Shown: positions 23,806 through 32,684 of the stretch, one piece after another
Layout of the letters: the number at the start of each line of letters is the position of its first letter
How positions within the stretch are numbered: the stretch's first letter is position 1
Origin: Lachnospiraceae bacterium
GTDB lineage: Bacteria; Bacillota; Clostridia; Lachnospirales; Lachnospiraceae
DNA length: 48,794 nt
Assembly (NCBI GenBank): GCA_900752065.1
Contig: CAADTT010000112.1
Span: forward strand, 1-48,794
Direction: 5' to 3'
Position numbers and translations under genes: made by a program
Notes under the pieces: generated by a model
Database searches by the model: none
What the model was told of the DNA's origin: nothing
The model's input: only the letters and a program-made list of their open reading frames with translations

Positions 23806-25416
23806 CTATCTCTCGTGACGCGCATATTTCGGGAGCAGCAACGGAGATACGTCATCAGAAGCGATATCTGCCTTCTTCAGTTCCTCCGCATACTTCTCGA
23901 TGTGGTCGAGATTCATAGTTCCAAGCTCTACTTCCTTCGCCTTCGCCGCAGCCGCTTTTCCTGCATTTCTTCCGAATACGATAATATCCAGCAGGGAGTT
24001 GCCCATCAGACGGTTTCTTCCGTGAATACCGCCCACAGCCTCTCCTGCTACCAGCAGGTTCGGGATTGCCTTTGTGAATCCGTCTCCCTCAATCTCCAGA
24101 CCGCCGTTCTGATAATGCAGCGTCGGATAAACCAGGATCGGGAGCTTTCTCATATCAATACCGTAGTTCATATACATACGGAACATTGCCGGGATCCTCT
24201 TCTCGATGGTTCCTTCTCCTCCAAGGAGCTCGATCATCGGAGTATCCAGCCATACGCCCTGTTCTCCGCCCGGCACTTCTACGCCGCGGCCTTCCTTACA
24301 TTCACGGATAACGCCTGACGCATTGACATCACGGGTCTCCAGCGGATGGATATACGCTTCGCCCTCTGCATTGACAAGTTGTGCGCCTACGGAACGGACC
24401 TTCTCTGTCACGAGCGCCCCCAGGATCTGGGACGGATAAACAGCGCCTGTCGGATGATACTGAATCGAATCCTGATACAGAAGCTGTGCGCCTGCCCGGT
24501 AACCCAGGATCAGTCCGTCTGCCGTTGCTCCATAATGGTTCGAGGTGGGGAAGCCCTGATAGTGCATACGTCCTGCACCGCCTGTTGCGATGATGACTGT
24601 CTTTGCTTTTGCTACCAGATAATCGCCCGTCTCCATATTTAAGAGGACGGCTCCTGCCACCTGTCCCTTCTCATCTTTGGTCAGCTCCACAGCAGCGGTG
24701 AATTCCACGACCGGGATCTGGCGGTTCAGCACCTCGTCGCGGAGTGTACGCATGATCTCTGCTCCGGAATAATCCTTTGCAGCATGCATTCTCTTTCTGG
24801 AAGTACCGCCTCCGTGGGTGGTGATCATTCTTCCGCTCTCTTCCTTGTCAAATTCCACGCCCAGACCATTCAGCCATTTGATCGCATCCGGCGCTTCCAT
24901 AACCAGACGTTTTACCAACTCCGGCTTCGCAGCAAAATGTCCGCCGCCAAAAGCGTCCAGATAGTGCTGTACCGGAGAGTCATTCTCTTTATCCGCCGCC
25001 TGGATTCCGCCTTCCGCCATCATCGTGTTGGCATCGCCGATACGCAGCTTTGTCACGATCATAACATTTGCGCCCGCCTCATGTGCCTCGATCGCTGCGG
25101 AAGCTCCTGCTCCGCCGCCGCCGATGACCAGTACATCCACATCATAATCCACTTTATTCAGATCAACCTTATCTGTCAGCAGACGGCTGTTGGAGTGGAG
25201 CAGATGTACCAGCTCTTTGTTTGCTTTCTGTCCCTTGTTCGGACCTACCTTGATCTCCTCGAAGGCTTCTTCTTTATAATCAGGATGAAATTCTTTCAGG
25301 AGTGCATCTTTTTCTTCCGCGGTCAAACGTCTCGGTTCCGTAGACATACGCTCTTTTCTTGTGGCTTCTACCTTTTTGATAGATTCCTGCATATACTCTG
25401 GATATGGTGTATACAT
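23806..25416 (-). CDS. frdA: Fumarate reductase/succinate dehydrogenase-type flavoprotein (soluble)
   Basis: 536 residues of the SdhA/FrdA family. The Rossmann FAD motif VIGGGGAGASAA starts near residue 97, so there is an N-terminal extension of about 92 residues not found in E. coli FrdA. Family signatures follow: NTMMAEGGIQAA, GGTSRKRMHAAKDYSG, SIQYHPTGAVYP, ETRDVNASGVI, PTLHYQNGGLEI and GNSLLDIIVFGR; these contain the histidines and arginines that bind and protonate fumarate. The start at 25416 has AAGGAGGGGCAGAA. There is no frdC/frdD-like anchor gene nearby, so the enzyme is probably cytoplasmic, fed by FrdB and Flx-Hdr proteins. Direction toward succinate is inferred from anaerobic context. 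Confidence 0.88.
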   Translation of the reverse strand: MYTPYPEYMQESIKKVEATRKERMSTEPRRLTAEEKDALLKEFHPDYKEEAFEEIKVGPNKGQKANKELVHLLHSNSRLLTDKVDLNKVDYDVDVLVIGGGGAGASAAIEAHEAGANVMIVTKLRIGDANTMMAEGGIQAADKENDSPVQHYLDAFGGGHFAAKPELVKRLVMEAPDAIKWLNGLGVEFDKEESGRMITTHGGGTSRKRMHAAKDYSGAEIMRTLRDEVLNRQIPVVEFTAAVELTKDEKGQVAGAVLLNMETGDYLVAKAKTVIIATGGAGRMHYQGFPTSNHYGATADGLILGYRAGAQLLYQDSIQYHPTGAVYPSQILGALVTEKVRSVGAQLVNAEGEAYIHPLETRDVNASGVIRECKEGRGVEVPGGEQGVWLDTPMIELLGGEGTIEKRIPAMFRMYMNYGIDMRKLPILVYPTLHYQNGGLEIEGDGFTKAIPNLLVAGEAVGGIHGRNRLMGNSLLDIIVFGRNAGKAAAAKAKEVELGTMNLDHIEKYAEELKKADIASDDVSPLLLPKYARHER

Positions 25417-25429
25417 GTTCTGCCCCTCC

Positions 25430-26104
25430 TTATTTCTCAATCTCTCTGGTGTTGTAAAGTTCCTTCATCTCGTCGATCGGCTTCTGCATGATCTGCTCGA
25501 TCAGCTCGTCGTACGCACCGCTGTTGATCTCTTCTACACGTTTTTCCAAATGCTCTGCCTTCGGCGCGATGTATTTTCCTGTGAGACGTCTCGCCAGAAG
25601 TGCTACCATCGGATGAGAGATCTCTGCCGGGCAGCGCACGGAACAGCAGCCGCAGCTTACACAGTCGAAGGATTCCTCTGCGCATTTCTCAAATTCACCT
25701 CTCTGCGCATATGCAATGTACTGCATAACGTTCAGATCCTGCGTACACGCCTTGGTACATGCGTTACATCCGATACAACTGTAGATCTCCGGGTAAAGCT
25801 CCATCATGATCCTCTGGTCCGGGCGGATCTCGTTAATATCATAGGTTCTCTTATCCGTCGGGAAGAAGGGGATGCTGGCTACATACATGCCCTCTTCTAC
25901 CTGTGTCTGACAGGCAAGGCAGGTTTTCAGCTCATTCTTTCCCTTAATTCTGTAGATCGTGGCACATGCGCCGCAGAATCCATGACGGCAGCCGCATCCT
26001 CTTTTCAAGGTATATCCGGCATACTCCATGGCAGTCATGATCGTCAGATCAGCGGGCACGCTGTATTTCTTACCGAAAAAATATACGTTTACCATTTTTT
26101 CCAT
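25430..26104 (-). CDS. frdB: Fumarate reductase iron-sulfur subunit, hybrid of 2Fe-2S and HdrC-like 2[4Fe-4S] domains
   Basis: 224 residues. The N-terminal ferredoxin-like domain has a CGCRHGFCGAC ... CLAC pattern for a [2Fe-2S] cluster. The C-terminal helical domain has CIGCNACTKAC and CVSCGCCSVRCP, i.e. two regular CxxCxxCxxxC [4Fe-4S] motifs like HdrC, rather than the [4Fe-4S]+[3Fe-4S] spacing of standard FrdB. It should pass electrons to FrdA. The stop lies 13 bp before the frdA ATG. M4 (26095) is an alternative start. Similarity to HdrC fits docking to the Hdr complex. Confidence 0.87.
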   Translation of the reverse strand: MEKMVNVYFFGKKYSVPADLTIMTAMEYAGYTLKRGCGCRHGFCGACATIYRIKGKNELKTCLACQTQVEEGMYVASIPFFPTDKRTYDINEIRPDQRIMMELYPEIYSCIGCNACTKACTQDLNVMQYIAYAQRGEFEKCAEESFDCVSCGCCSVRCPAEISHPMVALLARRLTGKYIAPKAEHLEKRVEEINSGAYDELIEQIMQKPIDEMKELYNTREIEK

Positions 26105-26105
26105 T

Positions 26106-26177
26106 TTAAGGTACCAGTCCTTTCATAAATTTATCTTTAAACTCCGCAGTGCCAGGCTCCATTGCGCTTCGCTCCAT
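26106..26177 (-). CDS. Possible 23-codon small ORF before frdB
   Basis: ATG at 26177 to TAA at 26106 reads MERSAMEPGTAEFKDKFMK plus four residues, filling most of the gap between flxA and frdB and ending 1 bp before the frdB ATG. No good ribosome binding site precedes it. It may be a leader peptide or chance. Confidence 0.2.
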   Translation of the reverse strand: MERSAMEPGTAEFKDKFMKGLVP

Positions 26178-26190
26178 CTGCTCATGCCTA

Positions 26191-27045
26191 TCAATACTCC
26201 GCAGGCATCTCATCGATTTCGTCGCAGCGGAATACCGGGCCGTCTTTGCAGACATATTTGGAGCCGATGTTGCAGCGGCCGCATTTTCCGATGCCGCATT
26301 TCATACGCAGCTCTAATGTCGTGTAAACCTGGTCTCTGGAGAATCCCATCTCTTCCAGTCCCGCCAGAACGAACTTGATCATGATTGGCGGTCCGCATAC
26401 GAGAGCTGTCTTATTCGTATCAAATCCGATCTCTTTTAAGTAGCTCGGAACAAATCCCACATGGCCGTCCCAGCCCTCCTGCTCCCGGTCGATGGTCAGA
26501 TATACGTTTACGCCCTCCGTCTTCATCCAGACTTCCTGGATCTCCTTTAACTGCACCAGGTCGTCTGCGGAGCGGGAACCGTAAAGGATATCCACCGTAC
26601 CGTAATCCGCCCGGTTATCCAGCACGTAGTTGATCACAGAACGCAGAGGCGCAAGGCCGATACCGCCTGCAATAAACAGGAGATTCTTTCCCTTTAACTT
26701 ATCTTCCACCGGAAAATGGTTTCCGTAAGGTCCTCTGACCGTGATCTCATCTCCCACCTGAAGGCTGTGGAGATAATCGGTAAGGATTCCGCATTTTTTG
26801 ATACTGAATTCCTGGTACTCTTTATTTGTCGGTGAAGAGGTGATAGAAAACATACCCTCGCTGATTCCCGGCGCGCATACCATCGCGCACTGCCCCGGCA
26901 TATGCTCAAACAGCTTTCCGCCCTCCGGTGCATTGACACGGAAAGTCTTTACATCCGGCGTCTCCTGACGGATATCCGTGATCACACCCACCTTAGGAAT
27001 CAGCGTATCTAATGTATAATTTTTATGACAGGTACATTCGCTCAT
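26191..27045 (-). CDS. flxA: FlxA-like FAD/NAD(P)-binding oxidoreductase subunit
   Basis: 284 residues of the ferredoxin-NADP reductase superfamily close to AsrB/HydG/PyrK. FAD-binding FSITSSP, nucleotide-binding LLFIAGGIGLAPLRS and LVCGPPIMIK are visible, and a C-terminal CGIGKCGRCNIGSKYVCKDGPVF holds a [2Fe-2S] cluster. It is the NADH-oxidising entry point of FlxABCD-HdrABC as described for Desulfovibrio vulgaris. GGGAGGTGACAAAG precedes the ATG, which overlaps the flxB stop (27042-27045). Confidence 0.88.
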   Translation of the reverse strand: MSECTCHKNYTLDTLIPKVGVITDIRQETPDVKTFRVNAPEGGKLFEHMPGQCAMVCAPGISEGMFSITSSPTNKEYQEFSIKKCGILTDYLHSLQVGDEITVRGPYGNHFPVEDKLKGKNLLFIAGGIGLAPLRSVINYVLDNRADYGTVDILYGSRSADDLVQLKEIQEVWMKTEGVNVYLTIDREQEGWDGHVGFVPSYLKEIGFDTNKTALVCGPPIMIKFVLAGLEEMGFSRDQVYTTLELRMKCGIGKCGRCNIGSKYVCKDGPVFRCDEIDEMPAEY

Positions 27046-28085
27046 TCTTTGTCACCTCCCTGTTTCTGAAAAGCCTTGATGACCTTTACGATATTTAAAG
27101 CAGCCGGACACTTCTCCACGCAGCGGCCGCAGCCTACGCAGGAATACATGCCGTCGTTATTTGCCGGGAAATACACCAGCTTGTGCATGAATCTCTGACG
27201 GAACCTCTGCATCTGGCTGGTACGGTTATTTCCGTGAGCCATCATGGTAAAGTCAGAGTACATGCAGGAATCCCAGCAGCGATAACGCTTCACACCGTGT
27301 CCCGTATCGTAATCCTTAATGTCATAGCACTGGCAGGTCGGGCACACGAAGGTACATGTTCCGCAGGCCAGGCATGGCTTATAAAGCTCCTCCCACAGCG
27401 GGGAATCAAATTTCTCGGTCAGTGCATCTCCATTCCATCCCTCCAGGGAAAGGTTGGAGTACGGAAGCTTCTCTACAATCGTGCGGATCGCCGCCTTCTC
27501 GTCTTCCACTTTCTTTTCATCTGCATCGTCTGCATCCGCAAGCAGGCTCTCTGCAGCTTTTGTCAGCGCCTCGCCCTTCTCAGTCAGCGGCTTCCAATAG
27601 AGAGTTTCCTCCACCATCCATGCTGCCACATCAGCCGCAGGCTCTGCACAGTCCACGCCGAACACCTTACAGAAACAGCTCTCCTCCGGCTCATGGCATG
27701 CCATCGCCACAATGGTTCCATGCTCTCTTCTTGCTGCATAGAAGGTATCAACAGGGTCAGCTAAAAATACCCGATCTAACACCTGAACGCCCTTTACGTC
27801 GCAGGCTTTCATTCCGAAAACCACAAAGTTCTGCTCTTTGAGGGCCTCCGGCTCAATGGATATCTTCTTTCCGTCCTTCACACAGGTGTACAGCGTCTCG
27901 CTCTGAGGAAAGAAAGCATCCTTCGGGGATTTTACACTCTTCAAGGTGTCAAGATCCACCTGGGCATCCTCACTCCATGCTGCAAAGTTCACCTGATCTG
28001 CTTTTCTGACCGGCAGATATAATTCCTGGGAGTCGGCAATGAGCCGGAATAATGCCGGCAGATTCTCTTTCGCTATCTTATACAT
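27042..28085 (-). CDS. flxB: FlxB-like iron-sulfur subunit (AsrA/HydB-type)
   Basis: 347 residues. The N-terminal two thirds resembles AsrA/hydrogenase beta-type proteins (VVFGMKACDVKGVQVLD ... CHEPEESCFCKVFG). The C-terminal part has CLACGTCTFVCPTCQCYD and CVGCGRCVEKCPAALNIVK for two [4Fe-4S] clusters. It presumably links FlxA to the other Flx/Hdr clusters. Assignment as FlxB rather than FlxC follows from order beside flxA. The ATG lies 3 bp after the flxC stop. Confidence 0.8.
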   Translation of the reverse strand: MYKIAKENLPALFRLIADSQELYLPVRKADQVNFAAWSEDAQVDLDTLKSVKSPKDAFFPQSETLYTCVKDGKKISIEPEALKEQNFVVFGMKACDVKGVQVLDRVFLADPVDTFYAARREHGTIVAMACHEPEESCFCKVFGVDCAEPAADVAAWMVEETLYWKPLTEKGEALTKAAESLLADADDADEKKVEDEKAAIRTIVEKLPYSNLSLEGWNGDALTEKFDSPLWEELYKPCLACGTCTFVCPTCQCYDIKDYDTGHGVKRYRCWDSCMYSDFTMMAHGNNRTSQMQRFRQRFMHKLVYFPANNDGMYSCVGCGRCVEKCPAALNIVKVIKAFQKQGGDKE

Positions 28086-28088
28086 ACA

Positions 28089-29063
28089 TTATCCCCTTTC
28101 TCCCACGATACTCGGCTCCACGTCTCCGAAAGTGAAGTCTGTGAGCGGTGCCTGTCTTGTAATATCTTCTCCTGCCTGGTATTCTCCGTAAAATTCATTG
28201 ATGTCCTTGATGAATTTGCGGTTGAACAGATGCAGCGGGATCCCCTGCGGACATACTCTGCTGCACTCGCCGCAGTCGGTACATCTTCCCGCCACGTGGA
28301 AGGCACGGATGATATGGAACATCTTTTCTTCAAAGGAATCCACATTTGCCTTTTGAGCGCTGTCAAATTTATTGCTGTCAAAGACGCATTTGCGGCAACT
28401 GCATGCGGGACAGACGTTCCGGCAGGCATTACAGCGGATGCATTTGCTCAGCTCCTTCTGGAAAAATCCAAATTTCTCCTCCGGGCTCATGGCCTCGATC
28501 TTCTCCACCTCTGCAAAGCGGTCTGCATCCTTCGTATCTTTGGATTCTCCGATGAGTTCATCGTAGATCTGATGCTCTTTCCCCTTGCATACATGGCATC
28601 TCTCTAACATGCCGTCTGCATAGGAGCAGGTCTTTTCCCCATAAATCGTCTGAATCGTCAGCGTCTCAGCATCATCGGTGATCTCCGCCCCCTGAATGGA
28701 CTGGATTCCCTTAATGCCTTTTGCCCTGATCTTCTCAATATCCAGCTTGCCCTTGCAGCCCACGCCTACGATATAGGCTTTGTCACGGTCTACACGGTGC
28801 TCCTTTATGAGCTGGTTAAAACTGTATGTATCGCACGGCTTCAGGCAAACCAGAGTCTTACCCTCCAGTTTCGAAGCCTCTATCATATATTTGCTGAGGT
28901 TCGCGCCGCAGAATCCGTTGTAAACAAAATCCTCCAGGCTCTCCACGCTTTCAAAGTATGCCGGTTCCGGATTATATGGCAGGTCTCCGGCTTTCCAGCC
29001 GAGAACACGTGCTACGGTTCCGTCAGCCAGCAGTTCTTTTGCACGTTTTATCAATTCCTGCAT
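28089..29063 (-). CDS. flxC: FlxC-like iron-sulfur subunit
   Basis: 324 residues. The first half carries cysteines in GFCGANLSK, LVCLKPCDT and GVGCKGK, like the FrhB/FdhB-type beta subunits that accept or donate electrons. The second half has CIRCNACRNVCPACSCRKC and CTDCGECSRVCPQGIPL, a dicluster ferredoxin. GGAGGATTTGAG precedes the ATG at 29063, which overlaps the end of flxD by 13 bases. No flavin site can be assigned by eye. Confidence 0.8.
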   Translation of the reverse strand: MQELIKRAKELLADGTVARVLGWKAGDLPYNPEPAYFESVESLEDFVYNGFCGANLSKYMIEASKLEGKTLVCLKPCDTYSFNQLIKEHRVDRDKAYIVGVGCKGKLDIEKIRAKGIKGIQSIQGAEITDDAETLTIQTIYGEKTCSYADGMLERCHVCKGKEHQIYDELIGESKDTKDADRFAEVEKIEAMSPEEKFGFFQKELSKCIRCNACRNVCPACSCRKCVFDSNKFDSAQKANVDSFEEKMFHIIRAFHVAGRCTDCGECSRVCPQGIPLHLFNRKFIKDINEFYGEYQAGEDITRQAPLTDFTFGDVEPSIVGERG

Positions 29064-29494
29064 CTCAAATCCTCCAATCTTACGTTCTTACCCAGTGAGT
29101 GAATCTTCTCGACGAACTCATTCATGGTTGTGGAGAACTTCACGCCCTCTGCCGCGGATACCCACTCGACACGGGTGCGCCCGTTTTCCACGCCAATGTA
29201 GTCCAGCATGGAGAACAGCAGAGTCATACGTCTTCTGGCATAATAGTTTCCGGTGCTGTAATGGCAGTCTCCCGGATGGCAGCCGCACAGGATGACGCCG
29301 TCCGCTCCCTTTTCAAAGGCCCGCAGGATGAACATGGGATTCACTCGGCAGGAGCAGGGAACACGGATAATCTTTACGTCAGCAGGATAAGCCAGACGGC
29401 TGCTTCCTGCCAGGTCTGCGCCTGCGTAGCTGCACCAGTTACAGCAGAACGCCACGATCTTCGGTCTGAATTCTTCTTTTGCTTCTATCGACAT
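29051..29494 (-). CDS. flxD: FlxD/MvhD-like [2Fe-2S] electron-transfer protein
   Basis: 147 residues matching MvhD: KIVAFCCNWCSYAGAD near the N-terminus, then RVPCSCRVNPMFILRAFEKGADGVILCGCHPGDCHY. The cysteines hold the [2Fe-2S] cluster that passes electrons to HdrA. The start at 29494 is preceded by GCGGAGGTAGATGCAAT inside the hdrA end, giving a 10-base overlap with hdrA. Confidence 0.9.
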   Translation of the reverse strand: MSIEAKEEFRPKIVAFCCNWCSYAGADLAGSSRLAYPADVKIIRVPCSCRVNPMFILRAFEKGADGVILCGCHPGDCHYSTGNYYARRRMTLLFSMLDYIGVENGRTRVEWVSAAEGVKFSTTMNEFVEKIHSLGKNVRLEDLRCRN

Positions 29495-31473
29495 ATTGCA
29501 TCTACCTCCGCTAGAATCTGTCTGTTCGAGAATCCCTGCAGGTCCATAGCACCGGACGGGCAGGCTACGGTACATGCGCCGCATCCCTGACACAGTGCGC
29601 TGTTGACTACCGCTATGCGGCGTGTCTCGCGGATTCCATGATCATTGACCAGTTTATCTTCATAGCTGATTGCTCCATACGGACATACATTTTCACAGGT
29701 GGAGCATCCGTTACACATCAGCTCGTCAGCCTGCGCGGTACACGGATTCGTCATCAGCTTATCCTTTGCCAGCAGACCAATGGCCTTCACTGCTGCCGCA
29801 CCTGCCTGTGCTACGGTCTCCGGGATATCTTTCGGTCCCTGGCACACGCCTGACAGGAAAATACCTGCGGTCGGGGATTCTACCGGACGAAGCTTTGCAT
29901 GTGCTTCCGTCAGGAAATTATTCGTATCAATGCTGGCTGTCAGCATAGTAGCGATCTTTCTCACACCGGGATTCGGTTCGATGGCCGTCGCCAGGACTAC
30001 CATATCCGCCTCCTTTAAGATCTGCTTGTTGTCCAAAAGGTCGGAGCCCTGGACCAGCAGCTTTCCATTTGGCTGCGGAATGACCTTTCCCACCTGCCCC
30101 TTGATGTAGTTGACACCGTACTGCTCAACGGCTCTCCGGTAGAACTCATCAAAGTTCTTCCCCGGCGTACGCACATCAATATAGAATACGGTCACATTTA
30201 CATCCGGATACTTGTCACGGATCAGCATCGCATGTTTTGCTGTGTACATGCAGCAGATCTTAGAACAATATGGCTTTCCTCTGTCGTCTGCGCAGCGGCT
30301 TCCCACACACTGGATAAATACCATTTCCTTCGGCGCTTTTCCGTCGGAGAGACGCTCCAGGTGACCCTTTGTCGGTCCTGCGGCATTCATAATACGCTCC
30401 AGCTCCAGGGATGTGATGACATCCTTGCTCTGATTGTAAGCATACTCATCATAGTTATCCAGCTTGATCGTATCAAATCCGGTAGCAACCACGATGGCGC
30501 CGTACTTCTCTGTGATGATCTCATCCTTCTGTGTGTAATCAATGGCTCCCGCCTGGCACACCTTGGAACAGACACCGCACTTTCCTGTCTTAAACTTGAT
30601 ACACTGCTCGGTATCGATGACCGGAACATTCGGGATTGCCTGTGCAAACGGCGTGTAGATGGCGCTTCTCGTACTCAGTCCGCGGTTGAACTCGCTCAGT
30701 CCCTTCTTGGACGGGCACTTTTCCTGACAGACGCCGCAGCCGGTACATTTATCCATGTCTACGTATCTTGCCTTCTTGCGGATATCTACGGTAAAGTCTC
30801 CCACGAAACCGCTTACCTTTTCCACCTCGCTGTATGTATAAATATGAATCTTCTCATGGGCGGATGCATCCACCATCTTCGGTGTCAGGATACATGCGGA
30901 ACAGTCCAGAGTCGGGAATGTCTTGTCGAGCTGTGACATTCTTCCTCCGATGCTCGGCTCCCTCTCCACAATGTCTACTTCGTAGCCTGCATCTGCGATA
31001 TCCAGCGCTGTCTGGATCCCTGCAATACCGCCGCCGATAATCAGGGCGCGCTTTGTTACGCGGCTCTCTCCGGGTTTGAGCGGTGCATTTAAGTTTACCT
31101 TCGCGATCGCTGCCCTGGCCAGAATAACCGCCTTCTTCGTAGCCTCCTCCATATCCTTGTGGATCCAGGAGCAATGCTCACGAATGTTCGCGATCTCCAC
31201 CATATAAGGATTCAGTCCGGCCTTCTCTGCAGCCTTCCTGAATGTCGTTTCATGCATACGCGGTGAACAGGAACATACCACAACTCCTGTCAGGTTCAAC
31301 TCCTTGATTGCCTGGATGATCTTTTCCTGTCCGGCTTCCGAACACATATACTGGTAATCCTCTGCGTGAACGACTCCCGGCTCCATGCGCGCCATCTCAA
31401 CAACCTTTTTCACATCTACCGTAGCGGCGATATTACTTCCGCAGTGGCAGACAAATACTCCTATCCTCTGCAT
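29485..31473 (-). CDS. hdrA: Heterodisulfide reductase subunit A-like flavoprotein (electron-bifurcating subunit)
   Basis: 662 residues, the usual HdrA length. N-terminal HdrA domain (VFVCHCGSNIAA, CSCSPRMHETTFR), FAD motif IIGGGIAGIQTALDIADAGY near 144, the HdrA-specific LDCSACILTPKM, an inserted ferredoxin (CTGCGVCQEKCPS, CIKFKTGKCGVCSKVCQAGAI), a TPGKNFDEFYRRA segment and a C-terminal 2[4Fe-4S] ferredoxin (CNGCSTCENVCPYGAI, CQGCGACTVACPSGAMD). In methanogens HdrA FAD bifurcates electrons between ferredoxin and heterodisulfide. AGGAGGTAAGCAGG precedes the ATG. Confidence 0.94.
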   Translation of the reverse strand: MQRIGVFVCHCGSNIAATVDVKKVVEMARMEPGVVHAEDYQYMCSEAGQEKIIQAIKELNLTGVVVCSCSPRMHETTFRKAAEKAGLNPYMVEIANIREHCSWIHKDMEEATKKAVILARAAIAKVNLNAPLKPGESRVTKRALIIGGGIAGIQTALDIADAGYEVDIVEREPSIGGRMSQLDKTFPTLDCSACILTPKMVDASAHEKIHIYTYSEVEKVSGFVGDFTVDIRKKARYVDMDKCTGCGVCQEKCPSKKGLSEFNRGLSTRSAIYTPFAQAIPNVPVIDTEQCIKFKTGKCGVCSKVCQAGAIDYTQKDEIITEKYGAIVVATGFDTIKLDNYDEYAYNQSKDVITSLELERIMNAAGPTKGHLERLSDGKAPKEMVFIQCVGSRCADDRGKPYCSKICCMYTAKHAMLIRDKYPDVNVTVFYIDVRTPGKNFDEFYRRAVEQYGVNYIKGQVGKVIPQPNGKLLVQGSDLLDNKQILKEADMVVLATAIEPNPGVRKIATMLTASIDTNNFLTEAHAKLRPVESPTAGIFLSGVCQGPKDIPETVAQAGAAAVKAIGLLAKDKLMTNPCTAQADELMCNGCSTCENVCPYGAISYEDKLVNDHGIRETRRIAVVNSALCQGCGACTVACPSGAMDLQGFSNRQILAEVDAICR

Positions 31474-31478
31474 CCTGC

Positions 31479-31868
31479 TTACCTCCTGTATCTTCTAAAT
31501 GCACTGACCAAAAGCTGCTGCGGAAGCTCCGGATCAAGAAGCTCCGGGATGTCGTCTGCCTTCAGGTAATTCTGTCCCTTCTGGCGGACTACCACCTGTC
31601 TTGCCGCATCGATCAGCTTACCCGGCTTTACATCCCTCGGGCAGCGCTCCACGCACGCAAAGCAGGAGAGGCATTTCCACAGGGATTTTGACTGCACCAG
31701 AGATTCGATATCCTCGTTTATCACGTAGGAAACAAACTGATGAGGCTTGATATCCATCTCGTTGTAAGCGGGACAGGTAGCGGAGCATTTGCCGCATTTC
31801 ATACATTTTAAAGGATTGACGCCGCTGATTTCTTTGATCAGCTCAGCCTGTTTCTTTTCGGTATTCAT
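31479..31868 (-). CDS. hdrC: Heterodisulfide reductase subunit C-like ferredoxin
   Basis: 129 residues with two [4Fe-4S] motifs, CMKCGKCSATCPAY and CLSCFACVERCPRDV, in the all-helical HdrC fold. It carries electrons from HdrA to HdrB. It overlaps the hdrB stop by four bases (31865-31868) and ends 5 bp before hdrA. Confidence 0.93.
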   Translation of the reverse strand: MNTEKKQAELIKEISGVNPLKCMKCGKCSATCPAYNEMDIKPHQFVSYVINEDIESLVQSKSLWKCLSCFACVERCPRDVKPGKLIDAARQVVVRQKGQNYLKADDIPELLDPELPQQLLVSAFRRYRR

Positions 31869-32665
31869 GCCTTCGCCACCTCCTCTTTCACGCCAAGCGC
31901 CTCTGCCAGCAGTTCTGTGAAATAATATACCGGAAGACCGTCTACTGTGCTGTTGTTCAGGTTATAGAGACACAGCGGACAGGCGGTGATCAGCATATCT
32001 GCGCCAAACCCTTGCGCGCTCTCCATAATCTTATCGCACATGCTTTTTGCCATGTCTTTCTCTTTCAGTGAAATATATCCGCCGCAGCACTCGTTCCGGT
32101 ATGGGTAGATCACCGGTTCAGCGCCGATGGCGCGGATGAAATCCTCCATGATCTTAGGGTTCTCCGGGTTGTCGAACGCCAAAATCTTTCCCGGGCGGAG
32201 AAGCAGGCAGCCATAGTAAGCGCCGATCTTCTTTCCCTTCAGAGGATTTACGACTTTCTCTTTTAATGTATCAAAGCCTACGCGGTCTCTGAGCACTTCC
32301 AGAAAATGAAGGACTGTCGTTTCACCCGCGTACGGTTCCTCGAGTTTCATATAGTTGTTTGCCCTGGTGCGAATGTCTTCCACATTCTTCATATCATCGT
32401 TCACGCGCTTAATGACATGATGACAGGCAGAACAGAGCGTCACCAGATCCTGATGCTTTTCCTTCGCTTCATTCAAAGCACGGACGGAAGAGAGCTTCGT
32501 GGCGATCTCATCGCTGCCGAGCGGATAGACTCCGCCGCAGCACTGCCAGTTCTCAATCTCTTCCAGTTCAAATCCCAGCGCCCTGGCTGAAGCTCTGGCA
32601 TAAGCATCCAGGTCTTTCGCCTTTGTTCTCAGGGTACATCCCGGATAATAACTGTACTTCATCAT
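31865..32665 (-). CDS. hdrB: Heterodisulfide reductase subunit B-like protein with two CCG domains
   Basis: 266 residues. Both cysteine-rich CCG domains are complete: YYPGC ... WQCCGG ... LCSACH, and YYGC ... NECCGG ... TACPLC. In methanogens these bind the two non-cubane [4Fe-4S] clusters that reduce heterodisulfide; here they could hand electrons to fumarate reductase or reduce an unknown disulfide. An ATGATG pair (32665/32662) follows GAAAGGAAAACATCA. The gene starts 19 bp after the dehydrogenase stop. Confidence 0.93.
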   Translation of the reverse strand: MMKYSYYPGCTLRTKAKDLDAYARASARALGFELEEIENWQCCGGVYPLGSDEIATKLSSVRALNEAKEKHQDLVTLCSACHHVIKRVNDDMKNVEDIRTRANNYMKLEEPYAGETTVLHFLEVLRDRVGFDTLKEKVVNPLKGKKIGAYYGCLLLRPGKILAFDNPENPKIMEDFIRAIGAEPVIYPYRNECCGGYISLKEKDMAKSMCDKIMESAQGFGADMLITACPLCLYNLNNSTVDGLPVYYFTELLAEALGVKEEVAKA

Positions 32666-32684
32666 TGATGTTTTCCTTTCTGAT

